The notes under the pieces were generated by a model. That model made no database searches. It was not told the origin of the DNA and saw only the letters and a program-made list of their open reading frames with translations. From VRUE01 sp033856275 (GTDB lineage: Bacteria; Actinomycetota; Thermoleophilia; Solirubrobacterales; 70-9): a DNA stretch of 64,000 nt. The number at the start of each line of letters is the position of its first letter. Positions within the stretch are counted from its first letter, which is position 1. Shown one piece after another: positions 48,948 through 56,610 of the stretch. Location: NCBI GenBank assembly GCA_033856275.1, contig JAWVFJ010000051.1, forward strand, positions 1 to 64,000. Reading direction: 5' to 3'. The position numbers and the translations under genes are program-made.

Positions 48948-50129
48948 CTATGGCTTGAGCACGACCTTGATCGCGCCGTCTTCCTTTTTCTGGAACATCG
49001 AGTAGGCGTGGGGGGCGTCGGCGAGCGGCAACTGGTGGGTGGTGAAGTCATCGACCCCGAGCGGGTCGCCGTCTTCCAGCAGCGGCAGGATCTCGTCGGT
49101 CCAGCGGCGCACGTGGGCCTGGCCCATGCGCAGCTGCACGCCCTTGTCGAAGAGCTGCATCATCGGCAGCGGATCGAGCATGCCGCCGTAGACGCCGGAG
49201 ATCGACACGGTGCCGCCGCGGCGCACCGTGTCGATCGACTCGCGCAGGGCGGAGAGGCGGTCGGTGCCGAGCTTTTCAACGGCCTTCGCGGCCAGGGGGT
49301 CGGGCAGCAGGCCCGTCGCCTTCTGGGCGAGCTCGGCCCCGGGGGCGCCGTGTGCCTCCATGCCGACGGCGTCGATGACGCCGTCGGGCCCGCGGCCGTC
49401 GGTCATCTCGCGGATCGCCCCGGGCACGTCTTCGACGCTGCTGGAGTCGATCACCTCGATGCCGTGGCGGCGCGCCATCTCCAGCCGCTCCGGCACGGTG
49501 TCGATCCCGATCACCGTCTCGGCGCCCTTGTGGCGGGCGATCCGCGTGCACATCTGGCCGATCGGCCCGAGTCCGTAGACGGCGACGCTGCCGCCCTCGG
49601 GGATCGCCGCGTACTCGACTGCCTGCCAGGCGGTCGGCAGCACGTCGGAGAGGAAGAGGAAGCGCTCGTCGGGCGGTCCGTCCGGCACCTTGATCGGCCC
49701 GAAGTGCGCCTGCGGCACCCGCAGGTACTCGGCCTGGCCGCCCGGGACCTCGCCGTAGAGCTTGGTGTAGCCGAACAGCGCCGCACCCTTTTCCTGCTCG
49801 CGCACCTGCGTCGTCTCGCACTGGGCGAAGAGTTGCTGGTTGCACATCCAGCAATCGCCGCAGGAAATGTTGAAGGGGATGACGACGCGGTCGCCGGCTT
49901 TGATCTGCTTGACCTCGCTGCCGACCTCCTCGACCACCCCCATCGGCTCGTGGCCGAGGATGTCGCCCTCCTCGATGAACATGCCGAGCACCTCGTAGAG
50001 GTGGAGGTCGGAGCCGCAGATCGCGGTCGAAGTGATGCGGACGATCGCGTCGGTCGGCTCCTCGATCCCGGGGTCGGGAACCTGGTCGACCCGCACGTCG
50101 CGTTTGCCGTGGAAAGTCAGCGCCTTCAT
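48948..50129 (-). CDS. Zinc-dependent alcohol dehydrogenase (MDR family)
   Basis: The 393-residue MDR protein has the catalytic zinc ligands C-G-S-D-L-H (about 38-43) and G-H-E-P-M-G (about 59-64), a structural zinc-like cluster C-G-D-C-W-M-C near 90-96, and the NAD-binding V-Y-G-L-G-P-I-G-Q-M near 182-191. It resembles glutathione-independent formaldehyde dehydrogenases and threonine dehydrogenase-like enzymes. ATG 50129 has GAGGAG 5 nt upstream. It is probably co-transcribed with the SDR gene 2 bp upstream. Confidence 0.9.
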   Translation of the reverse strand: MKALTFHGKRDVRVDQVPDPGIEEPTDAIVRITSTAICGSDLHLYEVLGMFIEEGDILGHEPMGVVEEVGSEVKQIKAGDRVVIPFNISCGDCWMCNQQLFAQCETTQVREQEKGAALFGYTKLYGEVPGGQAEYLRVPQAHFGPIKVPDGPPDERFLFLSDVLPTAWQAVEYAAIPEGGSVAVYGLGPIGQMCTRIARHKGAETVIGIDTVPERLEMARRHGIEVIDSSSVEDVPGAIREMTDGRGPDGVIDAVGMEAHGAPGAELAQKATGLLPDPLAAKAVEKLGTDRLSALRESIDTVRRGGTVSISGVYGGMLDPLPMMQLFDKGVQLRMGQAHVRRWTDEILPLLEDGDPLGVDDFTTHQLPLADAPHAYSMFQKKEDGAIKVVLKP

Positions 50130-50131
50130 CG

Positions 50132-50938
50132 TTACTCCTCTTCCGCCGAGCCGGGTTCGGCCATTTTGCGGTGCATCTCGGCCTTGGCCGAGTCGGGCAT
50201 GAAACGACCCGCAGCGACCTGGACCCTGTTTTTGAACGAGCCGGCGACGACCTTCTCCTTGCCGTCCATCAGCGCCTCGAAGCCTTCCCGGGCGACTTCG
50301 GCGGGGTCGTCCTTCTTGCCGGCGCCGACTTCGGTGTCCTCCATGTTGGCGCGCTCGAAGAACTCGGTCCCGGTCGCGCCGGGCATCAGCGATGTGACCG
50401 TTACGCCGCTGTCCTCGAGCTCGTTGCGCAAAGCCAGGGCGAAGGACTGCACGAAGGACTTCGAGGCGTTGTAGACAGCCTGGAAGGCGCCTGGAATCGT
50501 CGAAGCGATCGACGAGGTGAAGAGGATCCGTCCCTCGTCGCGCTCGACCATGTCGGCGAGGACGAGCTTGCAGAGGTGCACGGTGCCGCGCACGTTGAGG
50601 TCGATCAACTTCAACTCGTCCTCGAGTTTGGTTTCGGTGGCAAAGGCGCCGCCGGCGCCGATGCCGGCGTTGAGGGCGAGTGCGTCTACCGGCTTGCCGA
50701 CCTTGCCGAGGTGACGGTAGAGCTCGATCACCCCGGCCTCGGTGGCGAGGTCGAGGCGGTGCGCTTGCACCCGGGCGCCGGTTGCTTCCAGCTGTGCCTT
50801 GGCGATAGTCAGCTCGGCGTCCTCGGCGGCGATCACCAGGTCGAAGCCGTGCTCGGCAAAGACCCGCGCCAGCTCGTAGCCGATCCCGCTCGAAGCGCCG
50901 GTAACGACCGCGACCGGCCTGTTCTCTGCTGCCTCCAT
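50132..50938 (-). CDS. Short-chain dehydrogenase/reductase
   Basis: The 268-residue classical SDR has V-V-T-G-A-S-S-G-I-G-Y-E near 11-22, N-A-G-I-G-A-G-G near 86-93 and the active site with S in L-F-T-S-S-I-A-S near 136-143 and Y-x-x-x-K in A-V-Y-N-A-S-K-S-F near 154-162. It is NAD(P)-dependent, substrate unknown. ATG 50938 has GGAAGGGG upstream; an in-frame ATG at 50956 is also possible. A GTTT-15-GGGAAT element 41 nt upstream suggests stress control of the SDR-ADH-DUF7218 run. Confidence 0.88.
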   Translation of the reverse strand: MEAAENRPVAVVTGASSGIGYELARVFAEHGFDLVIAAEDAELTIAKAQLEATGARVQAHRLDLATEAGVIELYRHLGKVGKPVDALALNAGIGAGGAFATETKLEDELKLIDLNVRGTVHLCKLVLADMVERDEGRILFTSSIASTIPGAFQAVYNASKSFVQSFALALRNELEDSGVTVTSLMPGATGTEFFERANMEDTEVGAGKKDDPAEVAREGFEALMDGKEKVVAGSFKNRVQVAAGRFMPDSAKAEMHRKMAEPGSAEEE

Positions 50939-50979
50939 CACGCCAACCCCTTCCATCGCGTTTTCGGGTTCGCTCTCGA

Positions 50980-51004
50980 ATTCCCGGAAACGGCTCGCGC
51001 AAAC
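50980..51004 (-). promoter_or_regulatory. Possible SigF/SigB-type promoter of the SDR-ADH run
   Basis: On the complement strand GTTT (51001-51004), a 15-bp spacer and GGGAAT (50980-50985) fit the general-stress promoter pattern GTTT-N15-17-GGGTAT with one change. Confidence 0.45.
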
Positions 51005-51079
51005 GGAGTCGGGTCGGGCGCCGCGGGAGCCAGGCGCCGATGCCTTTGGCTCCCATTACGACCACCGCCTCCCGCGTAA

Positions 51080-51583
51080 TCAGAGGTTCGCGCGGATCTC
51101 CGCCACAAGCTCGGGATCGAGCGGCTGCATGGTGACGATCCGCTCGGGATGCACGAGCAACGCGCCGGCGTCGGCGTCGAGATCGCGCTCGTCGCTGAGG
51201 CGGCCCTCCAGCTCGACCACGATCTTGCCTTCGAGCTCGGCGTTGCGCTCTGCGAGGTAGCGGTAGAGGCCCTGGCGGGCGGGGAAGACGGCAATCCCCT
51301 TCCTTCGGGTGTGGTTGATCTCGCCCGTGCCCAGGCAGGTGGGGCATGTTTCGCGGAAGCGGACACGGCCCTGGCATGAAGGGCAGTCCGGCCGGGCGCC
51401 TGTCTGGAGACAGGAGCGACATTCGTAGAGCGTGACGCCCGCTTGACCGCACTTGTCACAGGGCCCGTGGTCGTGCGAGCCCCAGGGCTCGGTCACCTGG
51501 TGATCGGGATCGAGCAGGAGGCCCGGGTCTTCGCTGGCGGAGTGGCAGTGGAAGAAGCGCCCGGGGGTGCTGCGTGTGCTCAT
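51080..51583 (-). CDS. DnaJ-type zinc-ribbon protein
   Basis: The 167-residue protein has four C-x-x-C pairs: C-D-K-C, C-R-S-C, C-P-S-C and C-P-T-C (about 42-86), spaced like the DnaJ central zinc domain but with only partial C-x-x-C-x-G-x-G. A C-terminal domain of about 75 residues (from G-L-Y-R-Y-L-A-E-R) follows. It may bind unfolded proteins or nucleic acid. It is 4 bp downstream of a PRC-barrel gene in the stress run. Confidence 0.65.
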   Translation of the reverse strand: MSTRSTPGRFFHCHSASEDPGLLLDPDHQVTEPWGSHDHGPCDKCGQAGVTLYECRSCLQTGARPDCPSCQGRVRFRETCPTCLGTGEINHTRRKGIAVFPARQGLYRYLAERNAELEGKIVVELEGRLSDERDLDADAGALLVHPERIVTMQPLDPELVAEIRANL

Positions 51584-51587
51584 TGCA

Positions 51588-51845
51588 TCAGCGGGCCACG
51601 ACGATCTCATCGCCCGCGATCTCGATCACGCTTTGCCAGGGGATGCCACGCGCCCCCGGGTCGGGTCCGCGCAGCCGCTGCCACAGCGCCCGGCGGCCGA
51701 CCATCAGCTCGTCGAACACGACTGCCCCGTCGCGCTCGCGATGCGCGCGCACCTCGAAGAGGCGTCCCAGCACGTGTCCCGACTGGTCGCGCACCCGGCT
51801 GCCGACCAGGCCGCTGAACGCCACCGGCTCCCCATTCAGTTCCAC
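51588..51845 (-). CDS. Small PRC-barrel-like protein
   Basis: The 85-residue protein has V-G-S-R-V-R-D-Q-S-G-H-V-L-G-R-L-F-E-V (about 14-32), the PRC-barrel pattern (x-V-x-D-x-x-G-x-x-x-G-x-V). Such domains occur in photosynthetic H subunits and RNA-processing or stress proteins. Its ATG overlaps the next PRC-type gene by 10 nt, so the two are coupled. Confidence 0.65.
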   Translation of the reverse strand: MELNGEPVAFSGLVGSRVRDQSGHVLGRLFEVRAHRERDGAVVFDELMVGRRALWQRLRGPDPGARGIPWQSVIEIAGDEIVVAR

Positions 51846-52195
51846 GGCAGCCTCCTCACCAGCCAGTTCTCGGGATCGTCGCCGGCGCCGAGGCCGTGCT
51901 CCTCGGCCTTGCCGCGCAGGTGCACGGCGGCGTTGATGTCATCGACGTCCTCCCATGGGACCCGTACTGCGCTGGCGCCCCAGACTTCTGGGCCGGCGAT
52001 ACGTCTGGCGATGCCGCGCAGGCGCTTCGGCAGACGGCGCGGATAGAGGCTCTGGCCCACCAGGAGCGCGGCTATACGCGGCGGATTTCCGCGCAGCTCG
52101 ATGTCGTCGACGCGGCCGCAGCGCCGCTTCTCGGAGTCGAGGATCTGCTCGTCGAGCAACCGGTGGGCGACGAAGATCGGCTCCCCGGCCTTCAT
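51836..52195 (-). CDS. PRC-barrel-like protein coupled to the Nramp gene
   Basis: From ATG 52195 (overlapping the Nramp stop by 4 nt) the product has 119 residues. H-R-L-L-D-E-Q-I-L-D-S-E-K-R-R-C-G-R-V-D near 10-29 and V-P-W-E-D-V-D-D-I near 79-87 resemble a PRC-barrel strand pattern with a following MgtE-N-like segment. The very tight overlap suggests a soluble regulatory partner of the transporter. The assignment is tentative. Confidence 0.55.
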   Translation of the reverse strand: MKAGEPIFVAHRLLDEQILDSEKRRCGRVDDIELRGNPPRIAALLVGQSLYPRRLPKRLRGIARRIAGPEVWGASAVRVPWEDVDDINAAVHLRGKAEEHGLGAGDDPENWLVRRLPWN

Positions 52196-53412
52196 CCCCC
52201 ACCTCCGTTGGTCGCCAGCAGCAGTGGCACCGCGCTCACCGCGAGGACGACGATCACGGCGAAATAGAGCCAGCCGAGGATGCGGGAGACACGGCCGTTG
52301 GCGTGTTTCCCCATGAAGGAGCGGTCGCCGGCGATCAGCAGGATCGGCAAGTAGGTGAGCGGCAGCGCCACGACCGAGAAGACGACCGCGTACTCGGTGA
52401 TTTCGACCGGGTTGATGCCGCTGAGCACAACCAGCATCGCGAGGAAGAGGAAGAGCAGCCAGGAGGCCGTGAAGCGCGGCGCTTTCTTGGGCCCGCGATT
52501 GCGCCCCCACTCCCAGCCGAGGAACTGGGCGAGGTTGTAGGAGGCGGAGAAGCTGGAGTCGACCGCGGCGCCGCCGACGCAGAACATCATTCCGCCCAGC
52601 GCCAGCAGCAGCCCCGTCTCCCCATAGGCGCCCTGCGAGGGCAGCGCAACCGTGCCGAGGTCGTTCGGGTCGACTTCGAGCGGGTGGAAGAGGTAGCCCG
52701 AGACGACGACGAGCGTGCAGGCCAGCAGGCCGCCAAGCGCGTAGCCGACGATCGCGTTGAGCCGGTTCTCTTTCAGGCTCGATTCGTCCCAGCCCTCCTC
52801 GATCGCCCCCGAGGAGTAGAAGTGCACCTCGTAGGGCATCAGCGCGGCTGAGAAGACACCGACGACGAAGTACAGATAGAGGGTCGAGCCGCTCAGCGAG
52901 GGCACGAAGCCGTGCGCGACATCCCCCCAGTTCGGACCCTGGTGGATCGCGGTGGCGACGAAGACCAGCATCAGCAGGCCGCAGTAGCCGAAGAGACGCT
53001 CGATCCCCCCGAAGGGCAGTAGGGCGACGACGACTACCAGGCCGATCGTCGCGAGGACGACGAAGAGGCTGAAGGTCGCGTCGAAGAGCAGCGTCAGGAT
53101 GATCGCCAGGCCACCGAGCTCGGCCGCCACCGTGAGCACGTTGACAAAGGTGCTGGCGATCAGCGCCACCAGCCCCATGCCGAAGCCCATCCGCATCCGG
53201 ATCGTGTCGAAGACCGGCCGCTGGGTCACCGCCGCGACGCGGCCAGACATCTCCGCGTAGATGGCGATCCCCAGCGTCCCCAGCACGACCGCCCAGAGCA
53301 GGTCGTAGCGGTAGAGCGCCCCCGCCTGGGTGTTGAAGACGAGGTCGCCGATGTCGAGGAAGCCGCCGAGCGCGGCGATGATCCCCAGGGCGATCTTGAG
53401 GATCGCTTTCAC
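52192..53412 (-). CDS. Nramp-family divalent metal transporter, non-canonical
   Basis: The 406-residue protein has eleven membrane segments with the Nramp plan, including E-M-S-G-R-V near 54-59. The first-helix metal site D-P-G-N is replaced by D-I-G-D (about 20-23), and the sixth-helix M-P-H-N by M-P-Y-E (about 193-196), so Met remains but His and Asn do not. These changes would alter metal choice, as in Nramp-related magnesium transporters. It overlaps genes on both sides (lipoprotein upstream, PRC-barrel downstream), forming one compact operon. Confidence 0.85.
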   Translation of the reverse strand: MKAILKIALGIIAALGGFLDIGDLVFNTQAGALYRYDLLWAVVLGTLGIAIYAEMSGRVAAVTQRPVFDTIRMRMGFGMGLVALIASTFVNVLTVAAELGGLAIILTLLFDATFSLFVVLATIGLVVVVALLPFGGIERLFGYCGLLMLVFVATAIHQGPNWGDVAHGFVPSLSGSTLYLYFVVGVFSAALMPYEVHFYSSGAIEEGWDESSLKENRLNAIVGYALGGLLACTLVVVSGYLFHPLEVDPNDLGTVALPSQGAYGETGLLLALGGMMFCVGGAAVDSSFSASYNLAQFLGWEWGRNRGPKKAPRFTASWLLFLFLAMLVVLSGINPVEITEYAVVFSVVALPLTYLPILLIAGDRSFMGKHANGRVSRILGWLYFAVIVVLAVSAVPLLLATNGGGG

Positions 53413-53825
53413 GGCGCTTCCCCGGTCAGCCGGGTGAGGACGGCGTCGGCCTTTTCCTTGGCTTCGCGCATGTGGCGCTGCACGATCGCGCCGTGGCGCT
53501 CATCGCCGGGGAAGATCTGCAGTTCGGAGAAGAGCTGTGAAATTTCGCTCGCGATCTGCACCGCCGCGTTGCGCTCGTCGGTGACCTCCGGCGAGGGTTC
53601 CGCGTCGGCGAGCTTTTCCGCCTCGTGCTCGGCTTCGCCACCCAGCGTCTTCGCCATCACCCGCGTGTAGGTGGACTTGGTCGCGTCGCGGGCGACGCCG
53701 TTGGCAATCAAGCCGCCCTGCGCCGCCAGGGAACTGAGCGATTCGACGCCGCGGCTCAGCTCACCGCGGCTGAGGTCACCGCAGCCGGTCGTGGCAAGGG
53801 CAATGGCAGCGATGATCGTCGCCAT
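53409..53825 (-). CDS. Putative lipoprotein of the Nramp operon
   Basis: From ATG 53825 the 138-residue product begins with a signal sequence ending A-L-A-T-T-G-C-G-D, with Cys at about 15 as a possible lipid-attached residue. The mature part is helical and acidic (E-A-E-H-E-A-E-K-L-A-D-A-E). It overlaps the transporter start by 4 nt, so an extracytoplasmic accessory role in metal uptake is possible. An in-frame GTG at 53855 would lengthen it by 10. Confidence 0.6.
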   Translation of the reverse strand: MATIIAAIALATTGCGDLSRGELSRGVESLSSLAAQGGLIANGVARDATKSTYTRVMAKTLGGEAEHEAEKLADAEPSPEVTDERNAAVQIASEISQLFSELQIFPGDERHGAIVQRHMREAKEKADAVLTRLTGEAP

Positions 53826-53881
53826 TGCCACTCTCCAACCGCTCGCGCCTCTCACGACGGCAACCCATCACCCGGGCTGCG

Positions 53882-54370
53882 TCAGGACTCTTCGTAGGGG
53901 TCTTTCTCAGCGGCGAGCTTCAGCGAGCAGTCCTTAGCCTCGTCGAAATGGCGTTCCTGGATCGGCAGCGCCCAGTCGACCAGCTCACTCAGCTCCTGCT
54001 CGCCGGCGGCTTCGTTGAGCTTCCCCAGCACAGCCCAGTGGCCGACCTCACCGGCCTCGGCCATGGTGAGGAACTCAAAGCCGTCGAGGCCATCGGAATC
54101 GCCGCTCAGATAGGTCGACATCATTTCCGTCGCCTCGCCCTTCGTTTCCTGTGCCTTTTCGAGGATCGCGGTCTTCTTGCCGTCGCGGTTGTCGGCCAGC
54201 TCGGCGCAGCGCCGCTCCGTTTCCTCGGCCTCCTCGCGCATCTGCCTCAGGGTGGCCGCGACGCTTTCGTCTTCGACCAGGCCCTCGACCTTCTCGGTCG
54301 CGCCCTGGGCAGCCTGGGCCAGTCCCAGAACCTCCGCCAGCTTCTCCTCGAGCGTCGTCAGCTCCGCCAT
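53882..54370 (-). CDS. Four-helix (ferritin/DUF892-like) protein
   Basis: The 162-residue all-helical acidic protein has E-E-A-E-E-T-E-R-R near 45-53 and M-A-E-A-G-E-V-G-H-W near 102-111, where Glu and His are spaced as in ferritin-like helices. It resembles the single DUF892 domains of the fusion protein at 59312. ATG 54370 has GGAGGAGGAC upstream, and a GTTT-16-GGGTAG promoter lies 42 nt further. It leads the minus-strand run into the Nramp operon. Iron binding is inferred. Confidence 0.65.
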   Translation of the reverse strand: MAELTTLEEKLAEVLGLAQAAQGATEKVEGLVEDESVAATLRQMREEAEETERRCAELADNRDGKKTAILEKAQETKGEATEMMSTYLSGDSDGLDGFEFLTMAEAGEVGHWAVLGKLNEAAGEQELSELVDWALPIQERHFDEAKDCSLKLAAEKDPYEES

Positions 54371-54411
54371 CGTCGTCCTCCTCCGGGGTCGGGGTCAGAT
54401 GCGACTGCCAC

Positions 54412-54437
54412 CTACCCAGGCCGATTGGAGGCGAAAC
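54412..54437 (-). promoter_or_regulatory. SigF/SigB-type promoter of the ferritin-like/Nramp run
   Basis: On the complement strand GTTT (54434-54437), a 16-bp spacer and GGGTAG (54412-54417) match GTTT-N15-17-GGGTAT except the last base. It lies 41 nt before the start codon. Confidence 0.55.
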
Positions 54438-54463
54438 AGGAACAGCTGGGTACAAATGAGGAG

Positions 54464-55483
54464 GTGAGCACGCGCAAACCAAAGAGCGGGAGCAAGCTCG
54501 CGGAGTACGAGGGCAAGCGGAATTTCCAGGCGACGCCCGAGCCGGTGACAGGGACACGTGCCAGAAGGGATGGGCGCAAAAAGGCGCCCCGCTTCGTCGT
54601 CCAGGAACACAGCGCCCGCCGCCTGCACTGGGACCTGCGGCTGGAGCACGGCGGCGTCGCGGTCTCCTGGGCGGTACCAAACGGGATCCCAGACGACCCA
54701 AGCGAAAACCGCAAGGCCGTCCACACCGAGGACCACCCGCTCGAGTACATGAGCTTCGAGGGCGAGATCCCGGTCGGGGAGTACGGAGCCGGACCGGTGC
54801 GGATCTGGGACTACGGCACCTACGAGTGCTACAAGTGGGAGGAGGGGAAGATCGTCTTCAGCTTCTCCGGCGAGCGGCTCAGCGGCCGCTACGCGCTCTT
54901 CCGTGCCGGCGGCGAGCGCGACTGGCTGATCCACCGCATGGACCCGCCCGGCGAGGAGCGCGATCCTTTTCCTGAGGCGATCGAGCCGATGCTCGCCCGG
55001 CCGGGGAAGCTGCCGGCGAAGGAAACAGGCTGGGCGGCTGAGGTGATGTGGAAAGGCGTGCGAGCGCTCGCCTACTGCCGACCCGGACGCCTCGAGCTGC
55101 GCGACGCCGAAGGCGAGAAGCTGAAGGAGCGTCGGCGTTCCCTGCACCGCCTCACTCGCCAACTGGGTTCACGCGACGCGGTTCTCGATGGCATGGTCGT
55201 CGACCTCGACGCCGACCATCCCGGCGCCTTCGTGATCTTCGACCTGCTTTATCTGGAGGGCGAGGACTTGACCGCCGAGCCCTACCGCCGCCGGCGCGAG
55301 CTGCTGGAGGGGCTGGAGCTCTCCGGCCCGAGCTGGCAGACGCCTGCCTACTCGACCGGCCATGCCAAGCGGCTGCTTGCCGCAAGTGCCGAGCGCGGCC
55401 TCGCTGGCCTGGTGCTGAAGCGTCTCGACAGCGCCTATGAGCCCGGAGCGCATTCGCGCTCGTGGTTGGCGGTGCGAGCCTGA
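54464..55483 (+). CDS. LigD-type 3'-phosphoesterase fused to a degenerate DNA ligase domain
   Basis: The 339-residue protein starts at GTG 54464. Residues about 1-170 form a LigD phosphoesterase with F-V-V-Q-E-H-S-A-R-R-L-H-W-D-L-R (about 45-60), T-E-D-H-P-L-E-Y and the I-P-x-G-x-Y-G-x-G motif, all catalytic His/Asp/Arg residues present. Residues about 180-339 match a LigD ligase domain, but motif I reads E-V-M-W-K-G-V-R instead of E-V-K-W-D-G-V-R, so the adenylated Lys is Met, and D-G-E is D-G-M. The OB domain is absent. It can trim 3' ends but should not ligate. Confidence 0.85.
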   Translation: MSTRKPKSGSKLAEYEGKRNFQATPEPVTGTRARRDGRKKAPRFVVQEHSARRLHWDLRLEHGGVAVSWAVPNGIPDDPSENRKAVHTEDHPLEYMSFEGEIPVGEYGAGPVRIWDYGTYECYKWEEGKIVFSFSGERLSGRYALFRAGGERDWLIHRMDPPGEERDPFPEAIEPMLARPGKLPAKETGWAAEVMWKGVRALAYCRPGRLELRDAEGEKLKERRRSLHRLTRQLGSRDAVLDGMVVDLDADHPGAFVIFDLLYLEGEDLTAEPYRRRRELLEGLELSGPSWQTPAYSTGHAKRLLAASAERGLAGLVLKRLDSAYEPGAHSRSWLAVRA

Positions 55484-55530
55484 GCGCATGACTCGGTTTG
55501 CCGCCGAGCGCGGCGGGGAAGCAGAACAGC

Positions 55531-56610
55531 GTGATCGGGGTCGAGCAGATAGAGGGAAGCGGCTCCGATCGAACGGTGTTGCCAGCGGTGGGTCCGATCA
55601 GCGAGCTGGTTCGCGGCCTGCTTGCCAGCCCCGGTGCGACCGCCGCCACTCTTCCGGTTGCCGCTGCCGCCGCGGTCGAAGGTCTGCTCGACGGCGTTGA
55701 GGACCCGCTCGCCGACGACGACCTGCAGCTGGCCCTCTACCTCTGCTTCGAGCTGCACTACCGCAGCTTTCCCAGCGTCGAAGACGAGTGGGAGTGGAGC
55801 CCCGGCCTGCTGGCGATCCGCGCCGCTCTCGAACGTGCCTTCTTCTCCGCCCTCAACTCCTCGCTGAGTTCCCGTTTCTTCGCGCATACCTCGAATAACC
55901 ACGAAGTCAGCCCGGAGGAGGTTGGCGATGCTCTCTTCCGGCTCGAGGCAGAGGACGACGGGCCAGCGCTCTCTCGCTACATCGAGCGAAAAGCGACGCT
56001 CGAGCAACTGCGCGAGTTCGTCGTCCACCGCTCGCTCTACCAACTGAAGGAGGCCGACCCTCACAGCTGGGCGATTCCTCGCATCACCGGAGCTGCGAAG
56101 ACCGCGCTGCTGGAGGTGCAGGGCGACGAGTACGGCGGCGGCCGCGCCGAGCGCATGCACTCCGCTCTCTTCGCCAAGACGATGCGGGCGCTGCGGCTCG
56201 ACGACAGCGAGAACGCCTATCTCTCGCACGTGCCCGGATCCACTCTGGCGACGGTCAACCTGATGTCGGCATTCGGCCTGCGGCGCAGCCACCGCGGCGC
56301 CATCGTCGGCCACCTGGCGATGTTCGAGATGACCTCGGCCGGGCCGAACCGCCGCTACGGCAACGCGATGCGCCGCTTTGGCTTCGACGCCGAGGCCACC
56401 GACTTCTACGACGAGCACGTCGAGGCCGACGCCGTGCACGAGAACATCGCCGCCTACGATCTCGCCGGCGGGCTCGCCAGGGCCGAGCCGGAGTTGGCGG
56501 CAGACATCATCTTCGGCGCCCGGGCGCTGCTCTACCTCGAGGCCCGTTTCGCCGCGCGGCTGCTCTCCGCCTGGGAGGCGGGCGAGACGTCCCTGCGCCG
56601 CCCGTTGTGA
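55531..56610 (+). CDS. Haem-oxygenase-like di-iron (HDO) family protein
   Basis: The 359-residue protein matches the 'iron-containing redox enzyme' family. Its helices include C-F-E-L-H-Y-R-S-F near 73-81, with Glu/His ligands, L-L-E-V-Q-G-D-E-Y-G-G-G near 190-201, and Y-D-E-H-V-E-A-D-A-V-H-E-N near 291-303, giving the E/H sets for two irons. Known relatives oxidise or cleave small organic acids. GTG 55531 has GGGGAAG upstream; earlier starts are possible. It overlaps the next gene by 4 nt, and a CDGSH protein, a frequent partner, is encoded nearby. Confidence 0.8.
   Translation: MIGVEQIEGSGSDRTVLPAVGPISELVRGLLASPGATAATLPVAAAAAVEGLLDGVEDPLADDDLQLALYLCFELHYRSFPSVEDEWEWSPGLLAIRAALERAFFSALNSSLSSRFFAHTSNNHEVSPEEVGDALFRLEAEDDGPALSRYIERKATLEQLREFVVHRSLYQLKEADPHSWAIPRITGAAKTALLEVQGDEYGGGRAERMHSALFAKTMRALRLDDSENAYLSHVPGSTLATVNLMSAFGLRRSHRGAIVGHLAMFEMTSAGPNRRYGNAMRRFGFDAEATDFYDEHVEADAVHENIAAYDLAGGLARAEPELAADIIFGARALLYLEARFAARLLSAWEAGETSLRRPL

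Noticed and set aside
48948..51452. An 834-codon frame joining the alcohol dehydrogenase to upstream sequence
   Set aside because: The part above 50129 is antisense-frame noise over the SDR gene; the dehydrogenase has its own GAGGAG site and ATG.
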